Shown here piece by piece: positions 44,625-55,206 of a DNA stretch of 64,000 nt (position 1 is its first letter; every line of letters starts with the position of its first letter). Origin of the DNA: Anaeramoeba ignava (Eukaryota; Metamonada; Anaeramoebidae); the NCBI GenBank assembly GCA_028826165.1, contig JAPDFW010000113.1, positions 120,062 to 184,061 of the forward strand, in the 5' to 3' direction. Under the pieces are notes generated by a model. That model was not told the origin of the DNA. It saw only the letters and a program-made list of their open reading frames with translations, and ran no database searches. The translations under genes were made by a program, and so were the position numbers.

Positions 44625-46807
44625 TTACATCAAATTGCATTTCTTCTCAGTATCTATGTATTCCAAAGGAGGTAAATCTTGATTAATAAACAATTCAGTC
44701 TGAACTGGGAATTTATTAAGCAAGATATACATCATTGGACATCTTCTAACACAATCCTCCGACAATTCCTTAGCAAGTTCAAGAGATTGGTCAGTACCGA
44801 CATCAAAATGGAAGCTCATTTTAGGGATTGCTGGGTTATCAGACATAAGAAACTCAGCAGATAAATCTTGGTCTAATTGAGATTCAATTGATAAAGATTT
44901 CAAAGATAAAGCTCTTAAAGAAGAAGCATAAGCGTAGTGAGTAAGAAGACAACAAGAGATGCCACCCAGATAGTACTGGATAGGGGACGGCGCGGAAGAA
45001 TCGCCTCCAAGAAACTTTTGAGAGTCAAGTTTCCATAAATTGACTGATTTTTGACCTTCAATATAAGTTGATGAAAACTGCGGGCTCGTTACGTTCTCGC
45101 AATCCCAGGCTCCTTCCACTATCGTTGGCTTGATAGATGTGTTCGGTTTCGCCCGCAATTCAGATTGGAATGTGTACACTGAGTCTAAATTTATGTTGTT
45201 GATTTTCTTTCCTTTTTTTTGAGCTACTTTGTTATAATGTTTGATTGTTGTGTTCACTGTTACTGGTATAGAATTTTCCCCAATTTGTACGCTCGGACAT
45301 CTTTTTCTTGATACTTCAAATGCTTCCTTCAGTTTCTCGTTGCTTTCAAATGAAAATGCTGAAAGTGATATTTTGAATTGAGTTGCTGGTGGTTTCTCCA
45401 TGTTTAATCCAGTTACTCGTGAAAAATCAAAATCTATTTCGCATCGTGAAATTAATTTGTTTAATTTGATATTCATTCTTGAACATGTTCTTGCAAAAGT
45501 TCTTTTTATATTTTTATATTTTGAAATGATTTATTTTAATTTTGATTAAATAAATTTTTAATTTGATCTTGAATTGAATTAATTAAGTTTTAATTTTGGA
45601 TTTTGTTTATTTAATTATTTTTAAAATTATTTATAAATAGATTATTAATTAAAATTTAATTAGAATTTAATTAGAATTTTATATTTATTTATTAAATTGT
45701 TTTAATAAATTTTTAATTTGATCTTGAATAGAATTAATTAAGTTTTAATTTTGTATTTTGTTTATTTAATTATTTATAAAATTATTTATTAATTAAAATT
45801 TAATTGTTTTAATTAAAATTTAATTAGAATTTTATATTTATTTATTAAATTGTTTTAATTAAATTTTAAATTTGATTTTGAATTAAATTAATTAAGTTTT
45901 AGTTTTATATTTTGTTTATTTAATTATTTTATAAAATTATTTATAAATTAATTTATTAATTAAAATTTATTTAGAATTTTATATTTATTTATTAAATTAA
46001 AATGGGGATTAAATTGTTTTAATTAAATTTTTAATTTGATCTTGAATTGAATTAATTAAGTTTTAGTTTTGTATTTTGTTTATTTAATTATTTTTAAAAT
46101 TATTTATTAATAGATTTATTAATTAAAATTTAATTAGAATTTTATATTTATTTATTAAATTAAAATGGGGATTAAATTGTTTTAATAAATTTTTAAATTG
46201 ATCTTGAATTAAATTAATTAAGTTTTAGTTTTGTATTTTGTTTATTTAATTATTTTTAAAATTATTTATTAATTAAAATTTAATTGTTTTAATTAAAATT
46301 AAATTGATCACAAATTAAATTAATTTTAATGATCAAAATTAATTTAAAAAAAAAAACTATTGGGGGATTTAATTGTAAATTGAATTTACGAAGCAAATAA
46401 TCCAGCAAAACTAATTAAAAAAGTAAATTAAAAAATAAATTAAAAAAATTAAAAAAATAAATTAAAAAAATAAATTAAAAAATTCTTACGCAAAAATACA
46501 TAAAGAGAGAGGAGAAGGTCCATTTCCTTGGCCGCCCATCAATTTAGGATTATCAACTTTGATTTTTTCTTCACCTTTATCATAATGAAAAACTAAATAG
46601 AAAAAATTAATAAAAAAAATTAATTTAAATTAATAAGAAAAAATTAATTTAAATTAATTTAATTTTACTCGCGCCAAATTGTGATTTTCCTTTCATAAGC
46701 CATTCAAAATCAAGATTTATTTGTTTGATTGCATTTTCTGGTCTTTGTTTCATTTCTTGAATTGAGTCTTCGATATTACCAAGATTAACATGATTTATTG
46801 ATAACAT
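44625..46807 (-). CDS. OsmC/Ohr-like protein with two OsmC-type lobes
   Basis: Four exons on the minus strand: 46807-46669, 46592-46490, 46410-46390 (21 nt) and 45489-44625, GT-AG, 375 aa. The first half reads FGAIFHYDKGEEKIKVDNPK, GGQGNGPSPLSLCIFAFAG, STCSRMNIKLNKL; the second half repeats the layout: GGDSSAPSPIQYYLGGISCC, ..YASSLRALSLKSLSIES, then ELSEDCVRRCPMMYIL. The G-x-APSP / GPSP segment before a helix with cysteine, and a later cysteine in DCVRRCPM, are OsmC-family traits; OsmC and Ohr reduce organic hydroperoxides. A tandem two-lobe arrangement in one chain is my inference from this internal similarity. Peroxide defence would suit a low-oxygen protist. The small exon 3 is fixed by phase (2 before, 2 after). 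Confidence 0.8.
45490..46389. repeat. OsmC-like gene intron 3, ~155-160 bp tandem repeat (five copies)
   Basis: The segment TTTGATCTTGAATTGAATTAATTAAGTTTT (given in part: GATCTTGAATTGAATTAATT) recurs near 45566, 45719, 45873, 46037 and 46199, a period of about 153-164 bp. Between copies lie TTTGTTTATTTAATTATTT and ATTAAAATTTAATTAGAATT. Unlike the other satellite introns its monomer is long. Confidence 0.75.
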
Positions 46808-47343
46808 TTTGTTTTATTTTGTATTTTTAAAAAAAAAATTTAAGTTGTTTTTGTGTTTTGTTTTGGTTTTTGTTGTAAAAAATTCTTAAAAAGAAAAATT
46901 AAAAAAAAAAAATGATTTGAGAAAAAATTCAAAAAAAAAAAAAACAAGTGGATTTTAAAAAAAAATTACCCCTAAATTCCAATTTATTTAATCATTTAAA
47001 AAAAAAAAATTTTTTTTCTTTCTTTCTTTATTTTTGGATAATCTTAATTAAAATAATTCAAATCAAAATCCAAAATCAAAATCAAAATCAAAATCAAAAT
47101 CAAAATCAAAATCCAAAATCAAAATCAAAATCAAATTCAAAATTAAAATAAAATTCAAAATTAAAACCAAAATCAAAACCAAAATCAAAATCAAAACCAA
47201 AATCAAAATCAAAATCAAAATCAAATTAAAAATGGAAATAGATTTAATTTAATATTTAATTTATAAATCAATTTAAAAATATAATTTAATATTTAATTTT
47301 ATTATTAAAATAATAATTTAATGTTTTAGATTTAAATATTTTA
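46808..47343. other. Intergenic region with CAAAATC repeats
   Basis: 46808-46990 is A/T runs in the promoter position for the OsmC-like gene. 47060-47230 is CAAAAT hexamers (AATCAAAATCAAAATC, AAAACCAAAATC), the same word that codes the N/Q tail of WDR55 but here non-coding. The rest is A/T-rich with no gene. Confidence 0.7.
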
Positions 47344-48660
47344 TTATTTAAAAATATTTTGAAAATTGATTTTTTCCCAAATATGTTCAATTTCCTCAAG
47401 AATTCGTTTCAAGAAAAATCTAGCGGTTGAGTTGTTAATTGAAATGGGTCTGTAGTTTTTGATTTCTTCAGGGTTTCCTTGTTTGTAGATAAAGATCATC
47501 CTTCTTTCTTGTATATATTCTATTATCTCATCATTTGGGTTACTTATCCATTTTTTGAACATTCTATTGATCGATTTTAGGAATTCTTGATATCTTGAGT
47601 CTGTTTCATTTATGTAGGGATTTTTGTACATGTCAATCTTATCATAATCGCAAGTTGAGTTATTTTTACATGTTTTGATTATTTTGCTTAATCTCTCAAG
47701 TGGAAATAATAGATTCAATTCTCTTGTGTCTTCCAATATTTCAATATTGGAGGTTTTAATTTTCTCAATTGTGATTTGTGAGGGTAGGAGTCTAATTGAA
47801 TTGATCATTTGTTGGAAATCTTGTTCCATTTTGGGTGTACCTAACACTACTCTTGTTTTCTTTTGTGTGATTCTTTTTATCTCAGCCCAGTAGTTCAATT
47901 CATTTCGATTATCAATTTCAATTCCCTTCATTGTTTTCTTCCATTTTTTATTCAATAACTTTTTCCAATTAAATTCTTTTTCTTCAAGAAAATTGTGGAG
48001 TTGATAATCAAGTTCACTTTTTGTTTCAATATGAATTGTATTCTTTTTTCTGAAAGAATTCTTCATGTCTTTTATTATATTTGTAGACAAAACTAGTTTT
48101 GAAGATGGAAATGCTTCTTCTTCCATTTTTTTTATGATTTTATTTTGAAATTCCTCTTGGGTGGGTTGGTAATATTGTAGTTGAGTGGTAATTGGAGTTT
48201 TGAATGAGATTTTATTCAGGAGCATTTTGTGATCAGACAATTTCTTGGCTGTTGTATCTATTATTTGGGAATTGTTTATTTCTAGTTCATTATTAACACA
48301 GAAATGATCGATATTTCTGGTTCTCGATATGGATTCATTGGGGATTATTTTGAAATTTTGGATTGTAATTTGTTTTTCTATTTCCTCTTGTGTTAAATTA
48401 AAATCCCCTCCGATGATATATTTCTCTGTTTGTATATTTTGTATTATTGCTTGTAGTTTTCTGAGCATTTCTTTTTGTGTTTTTTGTCTTAGATAACAAT
48501 TAATGATATGGAGATCAGTAATTTTTATATGTAATATATCTTGATCTTCATGTTTGATTTCTTCAAAAAATTTTTTGAATTCTTTTCTTATTGCAATACA
48601 TAACCCACCTTTAGATTTCTTTTCTCCATAAACTTCCTTTTTTAGATTTCTTTTCTCCAT
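47344..48660 (-). pseudogene. LINE ORF, 3' part (endonuclease remainder and RT start)
   Basis: 438 codons. It carries the other endonuclease catalytic blocks: IIGGDFNLTQEE (D and N), RTRNIDHFCVN (D) and KLSDHKMLLN (D, H). Then a ~170-residue linker and RRMIFIYKQGNPEEIKNYRP, the N-terminal RT block of LINEs, followed after ~35 residues by a stop. The RT palm motifs including the YxDD box are absent. Confidence 0.85.
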
Positions 48661-48671
48661 AAGCTTCCTTT
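48610..48671. repeat. 31-bp tandem duplication inside the LINE ORF
   Basis: 48610-48640 and 48641-48671 are the same 31 bases (TTTAGATTTCTTTTCTCCAT...) except one A/G difference. 31 is not a multiple of three, so it causes the frame break between the two LINE ORFs; both encode the peptide YGEKKSK. Confidence 0.9.
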
Positions 48672-49921
48672 TGGAAACTTTCGAATTTTGTAAAATATAT
48701 TCTTTTCTTTAAGTGAGTTTCTTGAATTAAGACTATTTCAATTTTTTGTGATAGCAAGAGTTGTTCCAATTCTTGTGTTTTTCCTAGTTTGAGAAGTCCA
48801 TTTATGTTTATAGAAGCAATGTTGGTTGAATATTCCTCAATTAGATATCTCTTTTTTCCTTTCAGTTTCTCTAATAGATTTTCATCAGGGTCGAGTAATT
48901 TGATTTGGATACTAGAAGGAATTCTTTCAATATTCTGTTTACATTCATCAAATATAGTTTGAATCATTGCCTTTCTATCCCAAATTTCCATTTTATGTCC
49001 ACCCTTTTGGATCATTCTCAAGACATCCCAATTCTGAATAGCTGATCTCGTTTCAAAAATATTCAAATGAGGTTTCTTAATTACAATTTTATTTGAGTTT
49101 TTGATTTTGATGATTTTCTTTTGGTTAAGATCTGTATATTCTTTAGAATTTTTGTATTTAATCGTTCTCTTTAGAGTGGAATCAATTTGCCATTCATTTT
49201 CTTGTAATTTTTGTATTATCTGATTTTGTAATTCTTGAATATTTCTTTTTGGAAGAGTATTGTATTCTTGATATGTTTTCAAATAAGTGTAGTTGGTCGA
49301 TTTAAGTAAGAATTCTCGGAGATCAGCTTCGATTATCTTGAATTTATGAAGGTGATTTATTTCTTTGAAAATTATTCCTTTGATTTCTTCAGTAACGTAG
49401 TTTAGCTTTTCTTTATTAGTAATGAGATCATTTTCTTTGTCTAGTTTCAAGATAATGGGAGTTTTGAGCCAATTTTCAGAATCGAGTGTCTTGTAATGAA
49501 TTACCTCTTCTTGATCAAATTCTTCATTATGCGTTAAATTAACGGTTTCTCTTTCTTCTCTTAAGTAGAAATTTTCATCTTCGCTCTCTTCTTCAATAAA
49601 TTCAAGATTGTCTTCTTCAAAAGATTCAAAAAATTCACTGAAGTCATCGGATTTAGGATTTGAGGTGTCTATATTTCCATTGATAAGTTTCTTAAAATGA
49701 TTTGAGATTGAAATTGAAATCTTGGTTCCATTTCGGATCACTCTCCTTCTCTCTTTTGCAGCTTTTCGAGGTTCTTCAACAAGGAAGTGTCCTTGACTAT
49801 TTCTTTCATATTGGGTCCAATATCCTTTTATTGGACCATAATTCTCAATTAATCTTAAAATGAGATTTAAAGAGATAAAGGGGGAATCTGCAAAAATGAA
49901 CAGATTTCCCCAATTGACCAT
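48611..49921 (-). pseudogene. LINE ORF, 5' part (N-terminal region and start of endonuclease)
   Basis: 436 codons from MVNWGNLFIFADSPFISL. The first ~330 residues contain no domain I can name; a stretch of acidic residues (EEDNLEFIEEESEDEN) lies near 110. From about residue 375 the APE endonuclease starts: NIASININGLLKLGK with the conserved Asn, and EIVLIQETHLKK with the catalytic Glu. It runs into the duplicated 31-bp segment and ends out of frame in GSLWRKEI. Confidence 0.8.
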
Positions 49922-50118
49922 TTTCCAAAAAATTTTGAAAAACGAAAGAAAAAAAAAATAAATAAAAATAGTTTTGTTTTATTTTGTTTATAAAAAATAA
50001 ATAAATCAATTTTATTTTTATAATTAATATTTTATTTTGAAGAGAAAGAAAAAGAATTAATAAAAATATAAATAAGAGAAGAAGAAGAAAAGAAAATTGA
50101 ATATTTATTATCAATTTG

Positions 50119-50151
<33 letters not shown>

Positions 50152-52243
50152 GGAAGATAAATTATAAAATTAAATATTAATAAGAAATATTTATTAAATA
50201 TAATGAAATAATTTATAAATTTTGTTTTGTTTTTAAATAATTTTATTCTTCTTTTTTCTTTTTATTTATATTATTTAATATCTTCTAATTTTTTTTTAGG
50301 GAATTTAAATTTATTTTCTCTTTTTTTTTTTCATTTATTATTATTAATTATTTTGAATTAAATATTATTTCAAATAAATATTTATTTATTTATTTATATT
50401 GATTCTGTTTTTGTTTTAGAGAATAAAAGAATTAGAAATAATATTGAATTAAAAAACTTCTTCTTCTTCTTTTCTTTTTTTGTTTAAAATATTTTTTTTT
50501 CATTTATTTATTTATTTATTGATTGAAAATATTTTAGATATAAATTTTCTTTTTCTCCTTCTTTTTTTCTTATATTTTAATTTTAAATAAAAATTAATTT
50601 TATTTTATTCTGTTTATAAAAAATAAGTAATTTTTTCTTATTTTTATAATTAATATTTTTGGAAAAAAAAAAGTATCAAATTTTGTTTTCTTTTTTTTTT
50701 ATAAATTTAAAATTTAAAATTTAAAATTGTTTTTGTTTTTGGTTTTGGAAAATAAATTAAAATTTATTATAATTTTTTTCCCTTCTTAGTATTAATATTA
50801 ATATTAATTTATTATATAAAATATTTATTATTAATAATAATAAATTTATTCTTTAAAACAAAAAAAAAAACAAAATATTATTTTTCATTTTTTGTTAGAT
50901 AAAAATATAAATATAATCAATTTTCATTTAATCTTCAATTTATAATTAATTAATATTAATATTAATATTAATAATTTTCTTAATAAATTTTATTCTCATT
51001 TTATAAATAATTTTATTTATTTTAAATCCTTTTTTTTTCTCTTAAATCTTTAATTAATTTCATTTTCTAAAATTTTATTTTATTTTATTTTATTCATAAT
51101 AATAAAAAATTTAATTAAATCAAATAATTATATTTTCCAAAAATAAATAATAAATTTGTTTTTTGTTTTGTTTTTCTTAATCTATAAAATCTATTTTTAT
51201 ATTATTTTTTTTTTGAAATTTTTTCATTCCACTATTCTCTAATATTTTTTTGAATAAAATAAAGATTATTTTTAATTTTAATTTTTTATTTTTTTATATA
51301 AAAAAAAAGTTAAATATAAATTAATAAATTAATAAATATAAAAAGAAGATAATTAAAATATTGAATAAATTTAATATTGATTTAATTCTTGTTATTTTTT
51401 TTTCTTTTTAAATTTTGTTTTGAAAAAATATTTGATTTCTTTTCTTTTTCTTTTCTTTTTTTCCTAATCAAAAATAAATAAATAAATAATAATAAAAAAG
51501 AAATTAAGAAATTAAATAATTCAATTCTTCATTAAAAATAATTTTTTAAATTTCCTTTTTATATTATAAATAAAATAAAATAAAATAAAAAAGAATAAAT
51601 TGGATTTTATTTTTATTTGTAAATAAATAAATAAATATCATTTCTTAAATAAAATTCTTTTGTTTTTATTTTTGTTTTTGTTTTTGTTTTTATAAATAAA
51701 AGAAAAAAAAAGAAATTTTCAATAATTTTCCTATTTAAAATCTTTTTATTAATTATTTTAAATTTTGATTAAATTATATTTTATTATTAATTTTTATTTT
51801 CCAAAACAAAACAAAAAAATAATTTATACTTTTAAAAATTAATTAAGATTTAAATTTAAATTTATTTTTTTTGATTGTAAATTTATATTTATTTTTAAAT
51901 CAATTTTGAATTAATTTAGATAATAAAATCCTTTTTATAAATTTTATAAATAAATTATTTTATATTTTAAATTACATTTTCTCTTTATTTTGTTTTATAT
52001 TTTTATTTTTATTTGTAAATTTTAGAAAATAAAAAAAATTTAAAAATGAAAATAGAAAAAATAAAATCGATAACAGAAACTTTTTTTTCCCTATTACTTA
52101 CCCAAATAAACTTGAATCAACTAAACTCAAAATAAAATTTGTCGAATTTTGATCTTCTTTTATTTTTTACCTTTTTCATTGTTTTTTTCATTTCTTTTTT
52201 TTGTTCTGTTTTTATCCTCAATTTTCTTAATTAAAAAAAAATC
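49922..52243. other. A+T desert, no genes seen
   Basis: 2.3 kb of irregular A/T-rich sequence with T runs, TTTTGTTTT words, ATTAATATTAATATT blocks (50790-50812, 50948-50975) and no open frame above background. It is less repetitive than the intron satellites. No RNA gene recognised. Confidence 0.6.
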
Positions 52244-52263
52244 TTCTCACCCATTACATAAAA
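52244..52263 (+). repeat. Left terminal inverted repeat of the transposon
   Basis: TTCTCACCCATTACATAAAA; differs at three positions from the right end read on the opposite strand. Confidence 0.65.
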
Positions 52264-52402
52264 CTCCATCTTTTTCTTCTTAATGAAGGTTTGAGACAAA
52301 ATTAAATATAGAATAAAAGTTTTGAGATAAAATAACTTTTAAATAGCAATACATTTTTTATATTTACTCAATTATATGATACTAAACTTGAAAATTTCTC
52401 AT

Positions 52403-52417
52403 TTCTCAACGATATCA
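52403..52417 (+). repeat. Left subterminal repeat motif
   Basis: TTCTCAACGATATCA, related to the terminal repeat (consensus TTCTCANCGATNACA). Probable second transposase-binding site, 159 bp inside the left end. Confidence 0.5.
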
Positions 52418-52665
52418 GAAATCAATAAAAACAATCATAAAATTATAACTCATATTTTTTCATTATGAAACTAAAAATATAACTTTAATTAGGGAGTTTT
52501 TATTTAGAGGAAAAATTGTTTCATTTTTAATGTTTTTTTTTGTGTTAAGTGATTCAAAATGAAGAAAATGAAAAAAAATGAAAATGTTAGAAATCAATGG
52601 AAAAAAAGAAGGAAAAAATGAGATCAACTTCAAAGAATTCTTATTGAATCAAATTCATAAATGCT

Positions 52666-54630
52666 TTAATTTAAGTTTTTCCAATATAGAAGTTTTCGAT
52701 AAATCATCCGATAAGTATCAATCAATAATCTGATGTTATCCATCTTTTTTTTCTTTTCTTTTCTACTTTTCAGATGAGTTGATGCAGAGATTATTTTATC
52801 AATCTTCTTTTTTTGGTTATTTAGTTCTTCTTTGATTTCTGAAATTTTGTTTTTTTGCTCACTCTTTTCATTTTCATGAAAAATTGAATAGATTTCCTTT
52901 CTAAATTCTGAACCATCTTTAGCAATAACTTTTTTTCTCATTTTTTCTAATGTCCATTCTCGAAAAATCCTGCATCTTATAAAAAAACAAATAAAGGATC
53001 CACAATCATCTCTATTTTTTTGGATACTTTTTTGACCTTCAAATACCTCAACAAAACTGAAAATCAATAATTTTGCAATTTTTTCTCCTAATTTTAACAT
53101 TGAAAAATATCCCTCAAAGCTATTAAAATATTCTACCCTTTTCATTTCAAAATTAACAACAAAAATTACCCAATGTAACCCTGTTATAACAGGTAAAATG
53201 ATCCATTGAACAGTTGGATACAGTTGAATCTTTTGGAGTACATCAATTACATCTTTTGGTTGTTGACTGGGAACAATAATAATATCTTCTCTTTTGAAAT
53301 TACTTTTTTCCAAAATCAAAAATTGATCAATATCAAATTCACTTAACCAATTTTCATTCGAATTGGGATTCATAATCCTTTGTCTCCAACCATGAAGATT
53401 TGCAAATGATTTGGTAACCTTTTCTTCATTTTTAATCTGCTTTAGCTGTTGGGTTATATCTTCTCTCTTGATTTGATATTTAGATTCCTTATCTTTAACT
53501 AAATCTGGAGATTGAGTATTGTTTTTTGAAATAGAATCCTTTTTCTTTTGAGTTTTCCTTCTTTTTGGTTCTTGACTTTTTGTTTTCAGTTTCTTATTAG
53601 AGTTTTTTTTATTATTTTTCTCATTTTCTTTCTTTTCTTTCTTTTTCTCTTCCTCTTCTTCATCATTAATGTTTCTTTTAGATCTTCGTTTCTGATGAGT
53701 TTTCTTCTCGAAAAATCCTATCATTTCTTCGAATTCTTCCACAGCTTTTTCATCTATGGTATGAATAGAATCACAAATCACTCCTGTTTTTCTGAAGGAA
53801 GAAGCAATTTTTGTTGAATTTAAATTATTCCAGCTTTTTAGTGCATTTTCTATTACATCTTCTCTTCTTAAAATACCCATTTCATTCATTTTGGGTAGAA
53901 TATTTGACCGATAATTGATTTTGAAAGGACCAAAAACGCTCTTGTCTAATGGTTGTAAGAGGCCAGTCATATGAGAAGGTACATGTATGATTCGAATTTT
54001 GTTCTTTTCACAAACTTTTAAAAAGTCCTTATCTCTATGGGCAGCAAAACGATCCAGGACTAAAATCGAATCAGGAATATCACAATTGTTCTCTTGCTTC
54101 ATTTTATCCTTAATATGAGGAATTAACACCTCTTCCAACCATTTAATCATTATGAAAGTATTTGACCATCCTGAATTTGAATTCAAAAAATAGCATTTTG
54201 AAAATTTTTTTTGTAATTGAGGGATCAATCTTATGCCACTTTTTGCTTTAATAATGAAGGTAGGAATTATTTTCGTACCATCTGCAGCAATTGCAGCAAT
54301 CATTGTAATAGTCTGTTTTGTATTATGAACACATATTGATTTCCCATTTTTACCTTTGTTTCCAATTGAATTGGAAGTAGTAAAAAATTGTACATTAGTC
54401 TCATCAACGTTGAAAATGAAGGAATGATCAATCTTAAATTTGGAAGATTCATGATTTATAATTCTTTTTGTTTTACACTCTTGCCAAAATTGTTGAGCTG
54501 TTTGTTTTGGTGAAATGTGACTGGTCCATTTATTCACAAGTTTATTTTTTCTAAAAACAAAGTTATTCCTTTTCATGAATCGGTATGGCCAATGTATAGA
54601 AAGAGGTTTTTGATTTTTGCCAATAAACAT
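52666..54630 (-). CDS. DDE_1 transposase fused to a C-terminal Ulp1-like cysteine peptidase domain
   Basis: 654 aa counted from MFIGKNQ, but homologous sequence continues upstream in this frame (DNFIVSPSSIRALANQ), so the true start is in the 54998 ORF. Residues ~60-240 are the DDE_1 core: Asp76 in FIFNVDETNVQFFTT, Asp193 in SILVLDRFAAHRD, Asp229 in MTGLLQPLDKSVFGPFK. Residues ~310-400 are a charged linker with KRRSKRNI and KKLKTKS, possible nuclear signals. Residues ~425-560 match the Ulp1/C48 fold in order: WLSEFDIDQFLIL, VQWIILPVITGLHWVIFVV (His486), VEYFNSFEG (Asn503 where Asp is usual), SIQKN (Gln), RDDCGSFICFF (Cys543). Role of the peptidase (SUMO- or ubiquitin-like protein cleavage, or only binding) is unknown. 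Confidence 0.85.
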   Translation of the reverse strand: MFIGKNQKPLSIHWPYRFMKRNNFVFRKNKLVNKWTSHISPKQTAQQFWQECKTKRIINHESSKFKIDHSFIFNVDETNVQFFTTSNSIGNKGKNGKSICVHNTKQTITMIAAIAADGTKIIPTFIIKAKSGIRLIPQLQKKFSKCYFLNSNSGWSNTFIMIKWLEEVLIPHIKDKMKQENNCDIPDSILVLDRFAAHRDKDFLKVCEKNKIRIIHVPSHMTGLLQPLDKSVFGPFKINYRSNILPKMNEMGILRREDVIENALKSWNNLNSTKIASSFRKTGVICDSIHTIDEKAVEEFEEMIGFFEKKTHQKRRSKRNINDEEEEEKKKEKKENEKNNKKNSNKKLKTKSQEPKRRKTQKKKDSISKNNTQSPDLVKDKESKYQIKREDITQQLKQIKNEEKVTKSFANLHGWRQRIMNPNSNENWLSEFDIDQFLILEKSNFKREDIIIVPSQQPKDVIDVLQKIQLYPTVQWIILPVITGLHWVIFVVNFEMKRVEYFNSFEGYFSMLKLGEKIAKLLIFSFVEVFEGQKSIQKNRDDCGSFICFFIRCRIFREWTLEKMRKKVIAKDGSEFRKEIYSIFHENEKSEQKNKISEIKEELNNQKKKIDKIISASTHLKSRKEKKKKMDNIRLLIDTYRMIYRKLLYWKNLN

Positions 54631-54677
54631 TTGATTAGCTAACGCTCTTATAGAGGATGGAGAAACAATGAAATTAT

Positions 54678-54998
54678 CTAAAATTTTTGGTTCAGGATCT
54701 TACTTATTTGGTTTTCTTGTTCAAAGGTAAGTCGACAACATCTTTTTTGATTAGCAATTTTTCTCTTTTCATTTGAAGTTGATCCCATTGGATTTCCTAT
54801 TTTATATCCCTGATAACGTGAATAAAGAGTTTGATATGGAATATTCAACTTTTTACTTAAATGACTGATTACTCCATATGGACCTTCTTCAATTTGTTTA
54901 TACAATGAACACCAATCTACTTTTTGTTTTGGTGGTTCAAAAGAGCGACGAGGAGAAGACACTAAACAAGAATGACTTTTTGAAGGATTTGACATCAA
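54678..54998 (-). CDS. Transposase N-terminal DNA-binding part, frameshifted from the catalytic ORF
   Basis: 106 codons. EEGPYGVISHLSKKLNIPYQ and TLYSRYQGYKIGNP form a psq/CENP-B-like helix-turn-helix, and LTFEQENQISKIL begins the second HTH typical of pogo transposases. The frame ends QKF-stop at a run of A (near 54681-54685); one extra base there would join it to the catalytic ORF and complete the second helix. A GTAAGA a few bases earlier could instead be a splice donor, but the implied intron of ~26 nt seems too short. Confidence 0.75.
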   Translation of the reverse strand: MMSNPSKSHSCLVSSPRRSFEPPKQKVDWCSLYKQIEEGPYGVISHLSKKLNIPYQTLYSRYQGYKIGNPMGSTSNEKRKIANQKRCCRLTFEQENQISKILNQKF

Positions 54999-55023
54999 AT
55001 TAATTAAAGTTTTAATTTAATTT

Positions 55024-55038
55024 TGTAATCGATGAGAA
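55024..55038 (-). repeat. Right subterminal repeat motif
   Basis: Plus-strand TGTAATCGATGAGAA, i.e. TTCTCATCGATTACA on the minus strand, the same motif as in both terminal repeats and at 52403. Confidence 0.5.
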
Positions 55039-55206
55039 AAAAAAAATGAATAAAAAATTTTATGATCAAGCTTAAATCTGAAATTTGATCATGAATCATC
55101 ATAATTTTTGTTTTGATCAAATTAATCTCTCAAAATGGGAAATTGATATAATAAAATTTTATTGGTTTATAATTGAACTTCTTGGGAAAAAATGAATTTT
55201 TTTGTA

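Larger units (their letters stand above)
47344..49921 (-). mobile_element. LINE-type retrotransposon, degenerate and truncated
   Basis: Two overlapping ORFs on the minus strand (49921-48611 and 48660-47344) together read as one LINE protein: an unassigned N-terminal region, an APE-type endonuclease and the beginning of a reverse transcriptase. The RT stops just after its first conserved block (KQGNPEEIKNYRPISI..., near 47440), so the catalytic RT motifs and the 3' end are missing. A 31-bp tandem duplication shifts the frame inside the endonuclease. No poly-A tail or target-site duplication could be fixed in the A/T background. The copy is not autonomous. Confidence 0.85.

Noticed and set aside
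54681-54706. 26-nt intron (GTAAGA...TTTTAG) joining the two transposase ORFs
   Set aside because: It is shorter than any intron supported elsewhere in the window (69 nt or more for ordinary introns); a one-base indel explains the data more simply, though a tiny intron is not excluded.
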